Assembly: GCA_020853175.1 (NCBI GenBank)
Contig: JADYZK010000148.1
Coordinates: 1-15,415 of the forward strand
DNA from: Bacteroidales bacterium
GTDB lineage: Bacteria; Bacteroidota; Bacteroidia; Bacteroidales; F082
DNA: 15,415 bases
Direction of reading: 5' to 3'
Shown here one piece after another: positions 1 to 7,524 of this stretch; position 1 is the first letter of the stretch, and the number at the start of each line of letters is the position of its first letter. A program made the position numbers and the translations under genes. Below the pieces are notes generated by a model. It was not told where the DNA came from. It searched no databases and worked only from the letters and a program-made list of their open reading frames with translations.

Positions 1-84
1 AAAAAAGCCCATCGCGAGGAGCAAAAGTTGTGGTGGCCTGCAAATCAATTGTTGAAGAATAGGTCTTTTAAAAATGATTTTCAT
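1..84 (-). CDS. Possible N-terminal fragment of a secreted or membrane protein (cut by window edge)
   Basis: Reading leftwards from an ATG at 84, the frame stays open to the window edge (28 codons). It has a basic start (MKIIFKRP) followed by a hydrophobic run (QLLLLAMGFF), which resembles a signal peptide or membrane anchor. It begins 19 bases after the stop codon of the thioredoxin-like gene on the same strand, so it could be the next gene of that operon. No function can be read from so short a piece. A rival reading exists: a rightward frame open from base 1 to a TAA at 118-120 (39 codons), which would be the tail of a convergent gene overlapping the thioredoxin-like gene by 17 bases. I favour the leftward reading only slightly. 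Confidence 0.35.
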   Translation of the reverse strand, partial: MKIIFKRPILQQLICRPPQLLLLAMGFF

Positions 85-103
85 CGTCAATGGGTTAACC
101 GTT

Positions 104-1492
104 CTATTTGTCTTGGGTAAAATAATTTTTTAAAACTACTTCCATTTCCGCAATGCCTGAGGGTTTTGATAAAATGGTGTTGTCGGTGTTTAAAACAAAA
201 AAAGTGGGAGTTCCATACACCATATAGGCCTCGCTTACCGGACTTGCCCATCCGAGGCCATCGCTCAAATGGGTCCAATTGAGCTTTTCTTGGGCTATAA
301 TTGACTTCAACTTTTCAATATCGTTGCTCAGCACAAAGGATATGACCTGAACTTGGGGGTAGTGAGATGCCAACTGCTCTAATTCAGGTAGTATGGAAAT
401 GCAGTGTGGACAATTTACCGACCAAAAAAGAAGAATTTTAACTTTTCCTTGGGTGTCTTTAAGGTGAAAAGCGTTGCCGTTGATGTCGGTCATGGAAATT
501 TCGGGAGCCGCCGACCCAAGGACTACCTTGCGGTGTGGACCTGCAATGCGCTCTATTTCCAATGAGGTTTCAAGATCCATGCAATCGGCGTTCAGGTGAG
601 GAAGATTGCTTAGAAAATCTGTAACAGCAGTGAAACCCATTTTAGCAAACCCTTCGATAAAGTACTCTAAGGTGAACAAATAGGTGGTTTTTTCAACCGA
701 TGCTTTCTCGAAAATGACATCAAGTGCCTGCATAAAAACCAGCTGAACCTCGGCCATTCCCATGGAAGGACGTTGATACAACGACAGATAATCAATCATT
801 TTGGAGGTTAAAACATCCGAATAGAGGAGGAGGGTATCGGCAAAATCGGTCTGGTCAAAAAAATGATCTTTCAATTGCTGGCGTTGTGCGTCAAAATCCA
901 AACTGAGGTCAATCATAGGAGGCATGTCAGCACGCATTAAACGCGCGGCCAAAGTTTCTGAACGATTGAAATATATCGAATCGGTTTTTTGTTTTAGACT
1001 TTTTTGAAGCTCGTTGTAGGTTTCAAGGGCTTGTTTGTAAAAAAGTTCATTTCGAGGGTATTGCTGCAAAACGGGCTTAATCAATTCCTGACGGGCCAGC
1101 ACTTTGTCTTTCAAAATCACATAATCATACCAAAGTTTGTTTTCATCCGATCGGATAAACTCAACGATAGCATTTTCGTTGTCGGAGTTGGAGATGAAAC
1201 GCACATCGGCTTTGTTGTACAGAATCCGAAAATGATTGCCCGATTTGGTCACCAACTCATACATCCCCACGCGGTACCAATCGGCAGTGCGAAACAAAAA
1301 ATAGCCGTCGCTGTTGGTTTTCACCGAGTCAACAGGATATTTTTTATCGCCTTTAAGCATATTGAGGCGAATCATCTGATCGGTATAGTTATGGATTGTT
1401 CCCGAAATTTGATGCTGCGCTTTCGCTTCGGGTTGAACAAACCATGTCTCTAATATAAGGAGTAAAAGTGGAAGGAAGTGGCGCTGTTTCAT
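104..1492 (-). CDS. Secreted thioredoxin-like protein, DUF4369 / TlpA family
   Basis: The 462-residue product is a probable periplasmic or surface-exposed thiol-disulfide oxidoreductase. Residues 1-25 form a signal peptide (hydrophobic LPLLLLIL, small residues before QHQ) with no lipobox cysteine. Residues about 26-110 match the beta-rich DUF4369 pattern (ISGTIHNY, DSVKTNSDGYF). A helical middle section follows, then a thioredoxin fold from about 325, which starts GSAAPEISMTDINGN. The active site CPHC is at 361-364 in the context LLFWSVNCPHC. The cis-proline segment (YGTPTFFVL) is near the C-terminus. This architecture is common in Bacteroidota, where the proteins are annotated as TlpA family disulfide reductases; substrates are generally unknown. 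The Cys-Pro-His-Cys motif, as in DsbA, suggests a rather oxidising or isomerase-like potential, but that is inference. A TACCTTTG box lies 58 bases before the start. Confidence 0.9.
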   Translation of the reverse strand: MKQRHFLPLLLLILETWFVQPEAKAQHQISGTIHNYTDQMIRLNMLKGDKKYPVDSVKTNSDGYFLFRTADWYRVGMYELVTKSGNHFRILYNKADVRFISNSDNENAIVEFIRSDENKLWYDYVILKDKVLARQELIKPVLQQYPRNELFYKQALETYNELQKSLKQKTDSIYFNRSETLAARLMRADMPPMIDLSLDFDAQRQQLKDHFFDQTDFADTLLLYSDVLTSKMIDYLSLYQRPSMGMAEVQLVFMQALDVIFEKASVEKTTYLFTLEYFIEGFAKMGFTAVTDFLSNLPHLNADCMDLETSLEIERIAGPHRKVVLGSAAPEISMTDINGNAFHLKDTQGKVKILLFWSVNCPHCISILPELEQLASHYPQVQVISFVLSNDIEKLKSIIAQEKLNWTHLSDGLGWASPVSEAYMVYGTPTFFVLNTDNTILSKPSGIAEMEVVLKNYFTQDK

Positions 1493-1549
1493 AGGTGTAA
1501 AGCGAGTAATGTTAGTTCAGAAAACCCGTTTTTTATAAGTTTCACCGCA

Positions 1550-1557
1550 CAAAGGTA
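1550..1557 (-). promoter_or_regulatory. Bacteroidota -7 box (TACCTTTG) for the thioredoxin-like gene
   Basis: Read leftwards, the sequence is TACCTTTG, matching TAnnTTTG. Transcription would start near 1543-1546, giving a leader of roughly 50 bases before the ATG at 1492. I see no clear -33 TTG at the usual distance. Confidence 0.5.
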
Positions 1558-1626
1558 ATCAAAGCCTGTAAACTGCTGATGATTTCTGAGGTTGTGGAAG
1601 CGTACTTCAAAAGGTAGAAAAAGAGG

Positions 1627-2169
1627 TTACAATTTGTACCAAGTGGCTTGAAGGTTGTTTTTGCGTTTGGCACATTCATCGTGTAAAACGGTGACCACGA
1701 GATCGCCTGTTTTAAAAATAAAGCTATAAGTTCCTTTCGTTGAATCACAAACATTTTTTCCGCTGTTGACCACTGAAAATTTATTTTCAGTTAAGATGAA
1801 AGTTCCTGACATGGGTTTTTCGGCTTCAACGGATGGAAAATCCAGCGAAAATGTTTCTCCTTTCAAACTGAGCATGGCACCGGTGGTAGTGCTTACCCAT
1901 GTGCCTTCGAGAAGGTTTAAATTGCTGATGCTACCGGCTGAGGGTTTACTTTCATTGATTTTTTGTGCTGCCTCAGCCGATGGCAATAGGGTTTGCGCTT
2001 TTTTATTTTGAGTGGTTCGCACGTAAACATATCCTGCCGCCATGGCAATAGCTCCCAAAACCAAAAAAATCACCAACACCGAAAGCAGCCAATGCAACCA
2101 GGTTTTATTTTTACTTTTCGACTTTCTACTTACCGCACGTGTGCTTCGTTTGCGCTTTCTTGTGGCCAT
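1627..2169 (-). CDS. Membrane-anchored small beta-domain protein of unknown function
   Basis: The 180-residue product is not one I recognise. The first 23 residues are extremely basic (MATRKRKRSTRAVSRKSKSK), followed by one transmembrane helix at about 24-50 (WLHWLLSVLVIFLVLGAIAMAAGYVYV). The basic stretch should stay in the cytoplasm and the C-terminal part should be in the periplasm. Residues about 86-180 look like a small antiparallel beta domain of the lipocalin-like kind: it opens LLEGTWVSTTTGAMLSLKGE and closes LQATWYKL. Two cysteines, C141 and C166, lie in that domain and could form a disulfide. The neighbouring thioredoxin-like gene downstream on the same strand (134-base gap) would fit a periplasmic disulfide protein, but this is only a suggestion. 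The gene has its own -7 box at 2220-2227. Confidence 0.8.
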   Translation of the reverse strand: MATRKRKRSTRAVSRKSKSKNKTWLHWLLSVLVIFLVLGAIAMAAGYVYVRTTQNKKAQTLLPSAEAAQKINESKPSAGSISNLNLLEGTWVSTTTGAMLSLKGETFSLDFPSVEAEKPMSGTFILTENKFSVVNSGKNVCDSTKGTYSFIFKTGDLVVTVLHDECAKRKNNLQATWYKL

Positions 2170-2219
2170 ATTTTGAAGGATATTTTACTTTTTTTATTGT
2201 CAAGAAATGACTTCCTTTG

Positions 2220-2227
2220 CAAAGATA
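2220..2227 (-). promoter_or_regulatory. Bacteroidota -7 box (TATCTTTG) for the leftward membrane-anchored gene
   Basis: Read leftwards the sequence is TATCTTTG, a match to TAnnTTTG, 50 bases before the ATG at 2169. It sits in the 90-base region between two divergent genes. For the rightward gene only a weaker box (TTTATTTG, 2236-2243) can be seen. Confidence 0.5.
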
Positions 2228-2259
2228 CGTTGTTTTTTATTTGGCATAAACGAACGACC

Positions 2260-2808
2260 ATGTGCGCTTTTTTATCTGCTATTGTTCAACATCACAAGCG
2301 ATGGATATGGGTCGTCTTTTGGCTGGCGTTTGCGGGATGGCTGCTATTTAATTTTGTTATTTTCCCAACCTTTACTTACACTTTCGAGGAGGTAAAACTC
2401 CAAATTTTGGATGTCAGACTTTGGTATGATTCCGCTGATGTAGAGGCGCTTTTTAGCGCAATGGACGCGCAAGGTCGTGCTTTGTACCGCTTGCAAGTTG
2501 TTTTTGCAGATATGGTCTATCCCGCTGTTTACGGGTGTTTATTGCTTTCGGCACTTTTGCTCAGTCGGCACCACCTGAAAAAAGATTCTTACTGCCTGCG
2601 ATGGATGATATGGCCGTTTTTGGCTGTTCTTTTTGATGTGTTTGAAAACCTAAACACCTATTGGATGCTCATAAAGTTTCCAAATGTTGCTGATGTTCAA
2701 GTTTTTATGGGCGCAGTTTTCACCCTTTTGAAATGGGTTTCGGTGAGTGTGGCTGTGGGTTTGCTACTGTTTTTAGTAGGTGCTTTGGTTGTGAAACGAT
2801 TCACTTAA
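2260..2808 (+). CDS. Conserved four-helix integral membrane protein of unknown function
   Basis: The 182-residue product is mostly hydrophobic, with about four membrane helices: residues 14-36 (KRWIWVVFWLAFAGWLLF), 83-102 (MVYPAVYGCLLLSALLLS), 113-137 (LRWMIWPFLAVLFDVFENL) and 149-177 (MGAVFTLLKWVSVSVAV and onward). A soluble loop at about 42-77 contains DVRLWYDSADVEALFSAMDAQ. The combination of a DMVYPAVYG segment, an acidic FDVFEN in the third helix and FTLLKW in the fourth recalls an uncharacterised membrane family I have seen in many bacteria, but I cannot name it. The frame is open back to 1993, but I chose the ATG at 2260 because the upstream part overlaps the start of the opposite-strand gene and reads as non-protein sequence. 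Function unknown. Confidence 0.82.
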   Translation: MCAFLSAIVQHHKRWIWVVFWLAFAGWLLFNFVIFPTFTYTFEEVKLQILDVRLWYDSADVEALFSAMDAQGRALYRLQVVFADMVYPAVYGCLLLSALLLSRHHLKKDSYCLRWMIWPFLAVLFDVFENLNTYWMLIKFPNVADVQVFMGAVFTLLKWVSVSVAVGLLLFLVGALVVKRFT

Positions 2809-2883
2809 CGGTAATCGTGAACAACTTCAGTGCTTTCGGCCTTATCATTTAAGGTGAGATGATAGAGAGCTTCCATTTTCGCG

Positions 2884-3477
2884 ATGTATTTGTTTGGTAT
2901 GTTGTTTTACTTTTTCAGTATTTTTACCGCCGCTTTGAAAAAAAATCTTACAATTAGTACCCTTTTGCTTGCCCTGTTCTTTGTTGTTCAATCGGGCTAT
3001 GGTTGGTTATTGCACCTTCAAAAGGAGTATGTCCGTGTTGAGGTGCGCCACAAGATGATGGAAGGTTTTGCCGCTGATGAGCTGATTTTGATTGAGATAC
3101 CAATTGTTTTAGAAACTGAACCCAATACGCTTTTTCACCGCATTCACAGCAAAGAGTTTGAATATCTGGGCCAGATGTACGACATTGTAAGTTCTGAAAA
3201 ATTTGAAGATGTTACCTGGTACCTCGTTTTTCCTGACAAGAAAGAATCCAAGATTAAACAACGTATCAAACAGCGGATGCGCGACTTAGCACAGAACAAA
3301 GGGGTTCTCCCGATAGAGAAATTGTTGCAATCGCAGAGCATCGCCCGCGGATTCATTCCTTTATGTGAATCCGATATTATTGAACCCAGCCCCATAAAAG
3401 GAGCCAAAACCACATACTGTTTTGTCGTTATTGAATATTCATCGCAAGGGCCCGCCGAGCCTCCCTGTTTCGGTTGA
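2884..3477 (+). CDS. Small membrane-anchored or secreted protein upstream of the heme-type receptor
   Basis: The product is 197 residues from the ATG at 2884, or 180 from a TTG at 2935. The TTG version starts MKKNLTISTLLLALFFVVQ, a textbook signal peptide or anchor, and is preceded by a promoter-like pair (TTTG 2893-2896, TATTTTTA 2919-2926). It may therefore be the true start; the ATG is kept here as the conservative choice. The body contains FHRIHSKEFEYLGQMYDIVSSE and a basic stretch (KKESKIKQRIKQRMR), and it ends with a short proline-containing tail, SSQGPAEPPCFG. I recall similar short proteins next to TonB-dependent receptors in Bacteroidota but know no function. The receptor gene begins 62 bases downstream, so the two are probably co-transcribed. 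A role in metal or heme uptake is a guess from position only. Confidence 0.78.
   Translation: MYLFGMLFYFFSIFTAALKKNLTISTLLLALFFVVQSGYGWLLHLQKEYVRVEVRHKMMEGFAADELILIEIPIVLETEPNTLFHRIHSKEFEYLGQMYDIVSSEKFEDVTWYLVFPDKKESKIKQRIKQRMRDLAQNKGVLPIEKLLQSQSIARGFIPLCESDIIEPSPIKGAKTTYCFVVIEYSSQGPAEPPCFG
2893..2926 (+). promoter_or_regulatory. Possible promoter (-33 TTTG, -7 TATTTTTA) that bears on the start choice
   Basis: TTTG at 2893-2896 and TATTTTTA at 2919-2926 are 22 bases apart, within the usual Bacteroidota spacing; the last base of the -7 box deviates (A for G). A transcript from here would begin near 2932, downstream of the ATG at 2884 and just before the TTG at 2935. If real, it makes the TTG the start. 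Confidence 0.3.
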
Positions 3478-3539
3478 TGTTTTTTGACCGATGGATTTCG
3501 GTTCGATGAAATATAAATTTCTCCTTTTAATTATAAACT

Positions 3540-5939
3540 ATGAAACAGAAATGGATTTTAACCATGATTTTTGTCATGGTGCAGTTAACTATGTGGGCGC
3601 AAGAGCTTCAGGTTCTTGATGCTATAACACGTACTCCTTTGCCCTACGTTAGCGTGGTGGCGGGCAAGTCATCGCATATCACCAACGAAAACGGACAGGT
3701 CGTCATTCAAGACCTTGAAAAAACAGGCGCAGTAACTTTTAGTTTTCTAGGATATGGCACCCAAACAATGGATTTTGCTGCTTTGCAGAAGGCTAAGTTC
3801 AGAATTTTGCTGCAACCTATTGACATGAAGCTCGATGAAGTGGTGGTATCGGCTACCCGATGGATGCAATCGCGTTCCGAACTCGTTCAGCGGGTGAGTG
3901 CCATTCGTTCTTCTGACATTGCACTTCAAAACCCCCAAACTGCTGCCGATCTGATCGGACAAACGGGTGAGGTATTCATACAAAAAAGTCAGCAAGGAGG
4001 CGGAAGCCCCATGATTCGTGGTTTTGCCACAAACCGACTCTTGATTGCAGTGGATGGCATTCGCATGAACACTGCTATTTTTCGCAGCGGCAACATCCAA
4101 AATATCATCTCCGTTGACCCTTACAGCGTGGCCTCTGCCGAAGTGCTTTTCGGACCTGGCTCTATCGTTTATGGTAGCGATGCCATTGGCGGTGTGATGC
4201 TTTTCAACACCTTGAAGCCGGTGCTTTCCGACAAAGGAACCATCGTGAATGGAAATGCCGGAACGCGTTTTGCCTCGGCCAACAACGAGTTGTCAACACA
4301 TCTTGATGTTTCTATTGGCGGGCCAAAGTGGGCCTCTGTCACAAGCTTCAGCTTCAATCGCTTTGGCGACTTGCGTATGGGAACTAACGGCCCTGAATCT
4401 TATTTGAAAAAATACGAAGTAGTGCGCATGGACAGTGTTGATCGCGTGGTTACAAACAATGATCCCCTCGTGCAGAAATCATCAGGCTTCAGTCAGCAAA
4501 ATATCTTACAAAAATTGGTGTTTCAACCCAATGAAAACTGGCGTTTTGAATATGGTTTTTATTATTCAACCACCTCAGATTACGCGCGATACGATAGATT
4601 GCTGCGTTTGAAAAACAAATTGCCGCGCAGTGCCGAGTGGTATTACGGCCCTCAAAAATGGATGATGAACCGCTTGACGGTAAACCATAAAAAACCAACT
4701 TTTTTATACGATGAAATGCAGCTCAACCTTGCGTTTCAGAAGTTTGAAGAGAGCCGCCACGATCGCGATTTGAACAAGGCCGTTAAATTTAACAGGATGG
4801 AAAAGGTGGATGCCTTCTCGCTCAACCTCGACTTTAACAAAGAAATAAGTGTGAACAACCGCCTGCTTTATGGTGCCGAAATGGTACTGAACCAAGTGGA
4901 TTCTAAAGGTACCGATGAAAATGTCCTCACCGGTGTAGTCGCCCCAGGGCCAGCGCGTTATCCTGAATCCACATGGTCGTCTTACGCTCTTTTTGCGACC
5001 TATCAACACCATCTCAACAACAAAACCATGTTGCAAGCAGGCGCACGGTATAGCCTTTTTATGCTTGATGCTACTTTCGATACCTCCCTGTTTGCTCTTC
5101 CGTTTAAAGAAGCTTCGCTCAACAGCGGCGCATTAACCGGCAGCATCGGGCTGGTGCATAAAGCAAGTGAGAGTTTTTCGTTGTCTGCCAATATATCAAC
5201 TGGTTATCGTTCTCCAAACGTGGATGATGTTGGAAAGATTTTTGATTCAGAGCCGGGATTCGTGGTGGTTCCCAATCCCAATTTGAAAGCCGAATATGCC
5301 TATAATGGCGACATAGGATTTTCAAAGATTTTTGCTGAAAAATTTCGCCTCGATTTCACTGCTTTTTATACCGTGCTCACTGATGCACTTGTGCGTCGCA
5401 ACTACAGTCTGAATGGGGCTGACAGCATCATGTATGCCGGTGAAATGAGTCGGGTTCAAGCCATTCAAAATGCCGCACAAGCTACTGTTTATGGGATTCA
5501 TGGCGGTATCGAGTGGAAACTTCCTTATGGTTTTAGCATGATGTCAAACTTAACTTGGCAAAAAGGCGAAGAGGAGCTGGATAATGGCACAAAAAGCCCG
5601 TTGCGCCATGCTGCTCCGCTCTTTGGATTGTCGCGTTTGCGTTATACGACCAACAAAATGACTTTGGAGGTGAATGTGGCTTATGCTGACAAAGTAAACT
5701 ATGCGGATATGCCTGAAGAAGAAAAATCAAAAGATTATATGTACGCTGCCGATGCAGATGGAAACCCCTACAGTCCAAGCTGGTACACCCTCAACTTCAA
5801 GGCGATGGTGAAGGTGGAACATCATCTTATTATAGGTGGAGGAATCGAAAATATCACCGATCAGCGTTACCGTCCTTACTCATCAGGAATGGTTGGTGCA
5901 GGAAGAAATTTTGTACTTTCGCTTCAAGTGCCTTTCTAA
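3540..5939 (+). CDS. TonB-dependent outer-membrane receptor, heme/hemoglobin-receptor type
   Basis: The 799-residue protein is an outer-membrane beta-barrel that imports a ligand using TonB energy. Residues 1-20 form a signal peptide ending MWA before QEL. Residues about 22-95 form a carboxypeptidase-regulatory-like beta-sandwich (LDAITRTPLPYVSVV, GYGTQTMDF), typical of Bacteroidota receptors. The plug covers about 97-225 (EVVVSATR, SPMIRGFATNRLLIAVDGIR, VLFGPGSIVYGSDAIGGVM). The barrel follows and ends in phenylalanine (LSLQVPF). Two motifs support heme: YRSP at 556-559 and NPNL at 579-582, similar to the YRAP and NPDL motifs known in HmuR-type heme receptors. The plug wording also closely resembles heme receptors. 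The HmuY-like gene near the right edge fits this reading. The exact ligand (free heme, hemoglobin or another metal complex) cannot be decided from sequence. The start is a strong ATG preceded by an A/T-rich leader. Confidence 0.9.
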   Translation: MKQKWILTMIFVMVQLTMWAQELQVLDAITRTPLPYVSVVAGKSSHITNENGQVVIQDLEKTGAVTFSFLGYGTQTMDFAALQKAKFRILLQPIDMKLDEVVVSATRWMQSRSELVQRVSAIRSSDIALQNPQTAADLIGQTGEVFIQKSQQGGGSPMIRGFATNRLLIAVDGIRMNTAIFRSGNIQNIISVDPYSVASAEVLFGPGSIVYGSDAIGGVMLFNTLKPVLSDKGTIVNGNAGTRFASANNELSTHLDVSIGGPKWASVTSFSFNRFGDLRMGTNGPESYLKKYEVVRMDSVDRVVTNNDPLVQKSSGFSQQNILQKLVFQPNENWRFEYGFYYSTTSDYARYDRLLRLKNKLPRSAEWYYGPQKWMMNRLTVNHKKPTFLYDEMQLNLAFQKFEESRHDRDLNKAVKFNRMEKVDAFSLNLDFNKEISVNNRLLYGAEMVLNQVDSKGTDENVLTGVVAPGPARYPESTWSSYALFATYQHHLNNKTMLQAGARYSLFMLDATFDTSLFALPFKEASLNSGALTGSIGLVHKASESFSLSANISTGYRSPNVDDVGKIFDSEPGFVVVPNPNLKAEYAYNGDIGFSKIFAEKFRLDFTAFYTVLTDALVRRNYSLNGADSIMYAGEMSRVQAIQNAAQATVYGIHGGIEWKLPYGFSMMSNLTWQKGEEELDNGTKSPLRHAAPLFGLSRLRYTTNKMTLEVNVAYADKVNYADMPEEEKSKDYMYAADADGNPYSPSWYTLNFKAMVKVEHHLIIGGGIENITDQRYRPYSSGMVGAGRNFVLSLQVPF

Positions 5940-5949
5940 ATCATTGACG

Positions 5950-5976
5950 TGGGCTTGAAAAGAAGATTTCAACCCA
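5950..5976 (+). terminator. Hairpin after the TonB receptor, weak terminator or RNA-processing stem
   Basis: TGGG-C-TTGAAA (5950-5960) pairs with TTTCAACCCA (5967-5976) around a six-base loop, giving ten base pairs with one bulged C. No run of T follows directly; the nearest is TTTTTG about 13 bases on. It may therefore attenuate transcription or protect the 3' end of the receptor mRNA rather than stop transcription before tpx. Confidence 0.4.
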
Positions 5977-6051
5977 AACGGAATTGGTTTTTGTTGAGGC
6001 ATAATTGAACAAGGAACAATTACAAACGTTTAATAGATAAATTTAAAAATT

Positions 6052-6549
6052 ATGGCAAAAATTACATTAAAAGGTAATCCTTTTCAAACGGTAGGTGAGC
6101 TGCCCGCAGCCGGCTTAAAAGCTCCTGATTTCAATTTGGTAAAAAGCGATTTAGGATCGCTGAGCTTGTCCGATCTCAAAGGAAAAAAGGTTGTTTTAAA
6201 TATTTTCCCCAGCCTAGATACGGATGTGTGCGCTACCTCAGTGCGTAAATTCAATGCCGAAGCTGCAAAAATGGACAACACTGTTGTGGTGTGTGTTTCA
6301 AAGGATCTTCCTTTTGCGCACAGTCGCTTTTGCTCCACCGAAGGGTTGAATAACGTGGTGAGCGCTAGCGATTTCCGCGGAGGTGATTTTGGAACCGTTT
6401 ATGGTGTTACCATTGAAAATGGTCCTTTGGCCGGTTTACATTCACGTGCGGTTGTTGTTCTCGACGAAAACGGTGTGGTGAAATACACCGAGCAAGTTCC
6501 TGAAATTGTGCAAGAACCCAACTACGACGCAGCTTTGGCTGCATTATAA
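6052..6549 (+). CDS. tpx: Thiol peroxidase Tpx (atypical 2-Cys peroxiredoxin)
   Basis: The 165-residue protein reduces hydrogen peroxide and organic, especially alkyl, peroxides using thioredoxin as electron donor. Length and landmarks match the Tpx family throughout. It opens [21 protein letters not shown]. The peroxidatic cysteine is C60 in [14 protein letters not shown], and the resolving cysteine is C94 in [13 protein letters not shown], the spacing expected for a Tpx intramolecular disulfide. The other family signature, [23 protein letters not shown], follows. It is cytoplasmic by family habit, with no signal peptide here. The gene lies 112 bases after the receptor and ends at a strong terminator. 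I see no convincing TAnnTTTG box of its own, so it may be read through from the receptor or use a promoter I cannot recognise. Confidence 0.97.
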   Translation: MAKITLKGNPFQTVGELPAAGLKAPDFNLVKSDLGSLSLSDLKGKKVVLNIFPSLDTDVCATSVRKFNAEAAKMDNTVVVCVSKDLPFAHSRFCSTEGLNNVVSASDFRGGDFGTVYGVTIENGPLAGLHSRAVVVLDENGVVKYTEQVPEIVQEPNYDAALAAL

Positions 6550-6560
6550 ATCAAATCAAA

Positions 6561-6590
6561 AAAGGCTGTCTGATCACTTAGACAGCCTTT
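6561..6590. terminator. Bidirectional intrinsic terminator between tpx and miaA
   Basis: AAAGGCTGTCT (6561-6571) and AGACAGCCTTT (6580-6590) form a perfect 11-base-pair stem with an eight-base loop. A run of nine T follows on the plus strand, and a run of A precedes on the left (T on the minus strand), so it should work in both directions. The miaA stop codon (6578-6580) lies in the loop and the first base of the stem, so the last miaA codons form one arm. Confidence 0.9.
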
Positions 6591-7519
6591 TTTTTTGAAT
6601 TTTTACAGCCTCCAATATGATTCTCGATGTACGTAATCATTTCGTCCGTTGATTCAGGAGAAAACCACCGATATTTTTCATTTTTCTTGAACCAGGTCAT
6701 TTGCCTTTTGGCATATTGGCGCGTGCTGATTTTGATGCGCTCAACGGATTGCGAAAGGGTTGCCTTTCCGGCAAAGTGGTCGAATATTTCTGTGTAACCC
6801 ACTGTTTTCAATGCATTCAGATGCCTAAATGGGTACAATTCTAAGGCTTCCTGAACCAAGCCATCCTTCATCATTTGTTCGCATCGATGATTGATACGTT
6901 CAATCAGAAGGTTTCTGTCGAGCGTTAAGCCAATAAAAATGGGAGTAAATTCCCTGCTTTGCGGCTCTTTTTTTCTAAACGAACTAAAGGGTTTTCCTGA
7001 TTCATAAAACACTTCTAAAGCCCGCTGAAGTCGGCGTGGATTGTTTAAGTCTGATGAATTATAATACTCAAGATCAACTTTCTTTACTTTCGATTGCAAA
7101 CCCTCCAAGCCTTCGTATTGAAAAATAAGATTTACTTTTTGACGTGTTTCTGGCGTGATGTGGGGGATTTCATCCAACCCAAAACAAACCGCATCAATGA
7201 ACAAGCCTGAGCCTCCGGTGAGGATGACCACATCATGATCGTTAAAAAGATGCTGCAAGGTTTGAAGGGCCTGCTGTGCGTAGGTGGCCACATCATAAGG
7301 CTCATGAATGGAAAGCTGTTGCACAAAATGATGCTGCACCAAGTGGAGTTCATGGGCGGTGGGTGCAGCTGTGCCGATGCTCATTTCTTTGTAAAATTGT
7401 CGGCTGTCGGCAGACACGATTTCCGTTGCAAAATGTTGTGCAATGGCAATAGCGGCGGCGGTTTTGCCCACTGCCGTTGGTCCGGCAACAACGATAAGGT
7501 ATTGATTGCTCTTTTCCAT
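6578..7519 (-). CDS. miaA: tRNA dimethylallyltransferase MiaA
   Basis: The 313-residue enzyme transfers a dimethylallyl group from DMAPP to N6 of A37 in tRNAs that read codons starting with U, improving codon-anticodon pairing. Visible landmarks are the P-loop GPTAVGKT at 13-20, the catalytic and substrate segment SADSRQ (D38), TGGSGLFIDA, the NNPRRLQRALEV tRNA-binding segment, and the C-terminal RQYAKRQMTWF at 267-277. Length is normal for the family. It starts only five bases after the stop of cca, with a purine-rich AAAGGA before the ATG, so the two tRNA genes form an operon. The C-terminal KKKAV is encoded by one arm of the terminator hairpin. Confidence 0.97.
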   Translation of the reverse strand: MEKSNQYLIVVAGPTAVGKTAAAIAIAQHFATEIVSADSRQFYKEMSIGTAAPTAHELHLVQHHFVQQLSIHEPYDVATYAQQALQTLQHLFNDHDVVILTGGSGLFIDAVCFGLDEIPHITPETRQKVNLIFQYEGLEGLQSKVKKVDLEYYNSSDLNNPRRLQRALEVFYESGKPFSSFRKKEPQSREFTPIFIGLTLDRNLLIERINHRCEQMMKDGLVQEALELYPFRHLNALKTVGYTEIFDHFAGKATLSQSVERIKISTRQYAKRQMTWFKKNEKYRWFSPESTDEMITYIENHIGGCKNSKKKAV

Positions 7520-7524
7520 TTCCT

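Noticed and set aside
1..120. Plus-strand frame open from the left edge to TAA at 118-120, and a second ending at TAG 60-62
   Set aside because: Both are too short to tell from chance, with no recognisable C-terminus. The leftward frame with a signal-like start is slightly better, but the matter is unresolved without the neighbouring sequence.
1004..1453. 149-codon open frame on the plus strand
   Set aside because: It lies wholly antisense to the thioredoxin-like gene, whose signal peptide and CPHC motif are clear. It has no recognisable domain and no promoter box.
1993..2259. N-terminal extension of the four-helix membrane protein
   Set aside because: It would overlap the start of the divergent gene and its promoter, and the translated part looks non-protein; the ATG at 2260 gives a natural membrane protein.
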